Part shown: positions 63,285 to 64,000 of the stretch, piece by piece
How positions within the stretch are numbered: position 1 is the first letter of the stretch
How the letters are laid out: every line of letters starts with the position of its first letter
NCBI RefSeq assembly: GCF_036983985.1
Contig: NZ_JALAHQ010000001.1
Coordinates: 186,001 to 250,000, forward strand
From: Alishewanella metallidurans
GTDB lineage: Bacteria > Pseudomonadota > Gammaproteobacteria > Enterobacterales > Alteromonadaceae
DNA length: 64,000 nucleotides
Reading direction: 5' to 3'
Program-made: the position numbers and the translations under genes
Notes under the pieces: generated by a model
Told to the model about the DNA's origin: nothing
Database searches by the model: none
What the model saw: the letters and a program-made list of their open reading frames with translations, nothing else

Positions 63285-63865
63285 TAATGGCTACCTGTGA
63301 TGGCAAAGTCGAGTGCTTCACACAGCCAATGGCCAATAAACATATGCACTTCTTGAATACGCGCAGTTTCGTCGTTGTTAACGATAATAGCCAGTTTAGC
63401 AATGTCTTTTACTAAACCGCCATCTCGACCGGTTAGAGCCACAGTATAAGCGCCAAGCTCGTTAGCGGCTTGTAAGGCCAAATTAATATTGGGGCTTTTG
63501 CCTGATGTGGTTAAACCAATAACCACATCTTCGGCGCGCACTAAACCTTTAACTTGGCGCTCAAACACGCTGTCAAAATGGTAGTCGTTAGCATGAGCAG
63601 TTAAAATGGAGGTGTCGGTGGTTAAGGCAATAGAGGCCAGTGGGCCGCGCTCGGCTTTATAACGCACCATAAATTCTGCGGCTAAATGCTGGCTATCGGC
63701 GGCGCTGCCACCGTTACCCATCCACACCACTTTGCCACCTTGGGCTAGGCCATGTTGCACCGCATTAAACAATTGCATCGCATCGTCATGGTAGGCTTCT
63801 ACAGTGGCAAAAGCGTCACGGTGGCGCTGTAAACTATCTAAGAAACTTTGCTTTAAATTTGACAT
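63284..63865 (-). CDS. gmhA: Sedoheptulose-7-phosphate isomerase
   Basis: 193 residues of SIS-fold enzyme. Sugar-phosphate binding residues lie in MGNGGSAADSQH and GLTTSGKSPN. The C-terminal EVHMFIGHWLCE carries the active-site Glu and His. It makes D-glycero-D-manno-heptose-7-phosphate, the first step to ADP-heptose. It is the first gene of the operon gmhA-hldE-heptosyltransferase-gmhB, which covers the whole ADP-heptose route except the final epimerase HldD, not in the window. Confidence 0.96.
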   Translation of the reverse strand: MSNLKQSFLDSLQRHRDAFATVEAYHDDAMQLFNAVQHGLAQGGKVVWMGNGGSAADSQHLAAEFMVRYKAERGPLASIALTTDTSILTAHANDYHFDSVFERQVKGLVRAEDVVIGLTTSGKSPNINLALQAANELGAYTVALTGRDGGLVKDIAKLAIIVNNDETARIQEVHMFIGHWLCEALDFAITGSH

Positions 63866-63979
63866 ATTAGGGCCCTGCGTTGCGGCATCAGTAAACGTAT
63901 TTTAACGGATCTTTACTGTTGCAGAAGTACTTTTTACAGCTTATCCCAAAAGCTAGTGTAACGGGAGAGTTCGCTGATT

Positions 63980-64000
63980 ATGACTGTGACGGTTCAAAAA
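63980..64000 (+). CDS. Possible start of a further gene, cut by the window edge
   Basis: ATG at 63980 begins seven in-frame codons (Met-Thr-Val-Thr-Val-Gln-Lys). GGGAG lies 12 bases upstream, rather far. It is divergent from gmhA. Too short to identify. Confidence 0.3.

Overview
The window looks like a chromosomal segment of a marine or freshwater gammaproteobacterium of the Alteromonadales/Rheinheimera type. This rests on the valS-holC-pepA // lptF-lptG gene order, a MetR/MetE pair with a MetJ-type met box, RsmJ, PrlC and HldE, and the style of the flagellin. The exact genus is an inference. The core flanks are 1-12958 and about 41000-64000. A 28-kb genomic island of lower and uneven GC lies between them.

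Left core: a BlaI/BlaR1-type regulator and M56 peptidase pair (the peptidase carries ankyrin repeats), two serine hydrolases of the beta-lactamase fold, valS-holC-pepA, the divergent lptFG lipopolysaccharide-export permeases, an RDD membrane protein and tRNA-Leu(CAA). Two truncated 5' halves of the same tRNA precede the intact copy.

Island (12990-40991): it is bounded by a perfect 59-bp direct repeat made of the 3' part of tRNA-Leu plus a few bases (attL 12990-13048, attR 40933-40991). Two tandem tyrosine recombinases sit at the attR end. From left to right it carries: (1) a NaeI-like restriction-modification system with a large SMC/ABC-type ATPase; (2) an XRE/DUF2787/RadC/DUF6641-like/double-AAA/integrase block; (3) a Rep-like gene, a basic partner protein and an intergenic region with iteron-like repeats; (4) an EVE/PUA-like small protein; (5) a second BlaI/M56 system with a clear promoter and operator; (6) two 3' scars of umuC flanking an AHH nuclease toxin with its likely immunity protein, a solitary flagellin with a sigma-28 promoter, an XRE regulator, and an ATPase-HNH pair that resembles Septu but whose HNH protein has a DnaJ-like cysteine-rich tail; (7) an AbiEi-like regulator with a Fic protein whose motif lacks the second arginine.

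Right core: a TlpA-like thioredoxin membrane protein, a UPF0114 protein, an MgtC-family protein, a three-gene MacAB/DevBCA-like export operon, a dienelactone hydrolase with a Tat-like signal, metE/metR, an acyltransferase-SGNH protein, gor, an exported protein, prlC, a lipoprotein, a Tag-family DNA glycosylase, rsmJ and a Prx5-type peroxiredoxin. Last comes the ADP-heptose operon gmhA-hldE-heptosyltransferase-gmhB.

The strongest candidates for something under-described are the ATPase/HNH-DnaJ-zinc-finger pair (33480-36139) and the NaeI-like restriction system with its ATPase partner (13133-17376). No database search was possible, so family names come from motifs and recalled family members.
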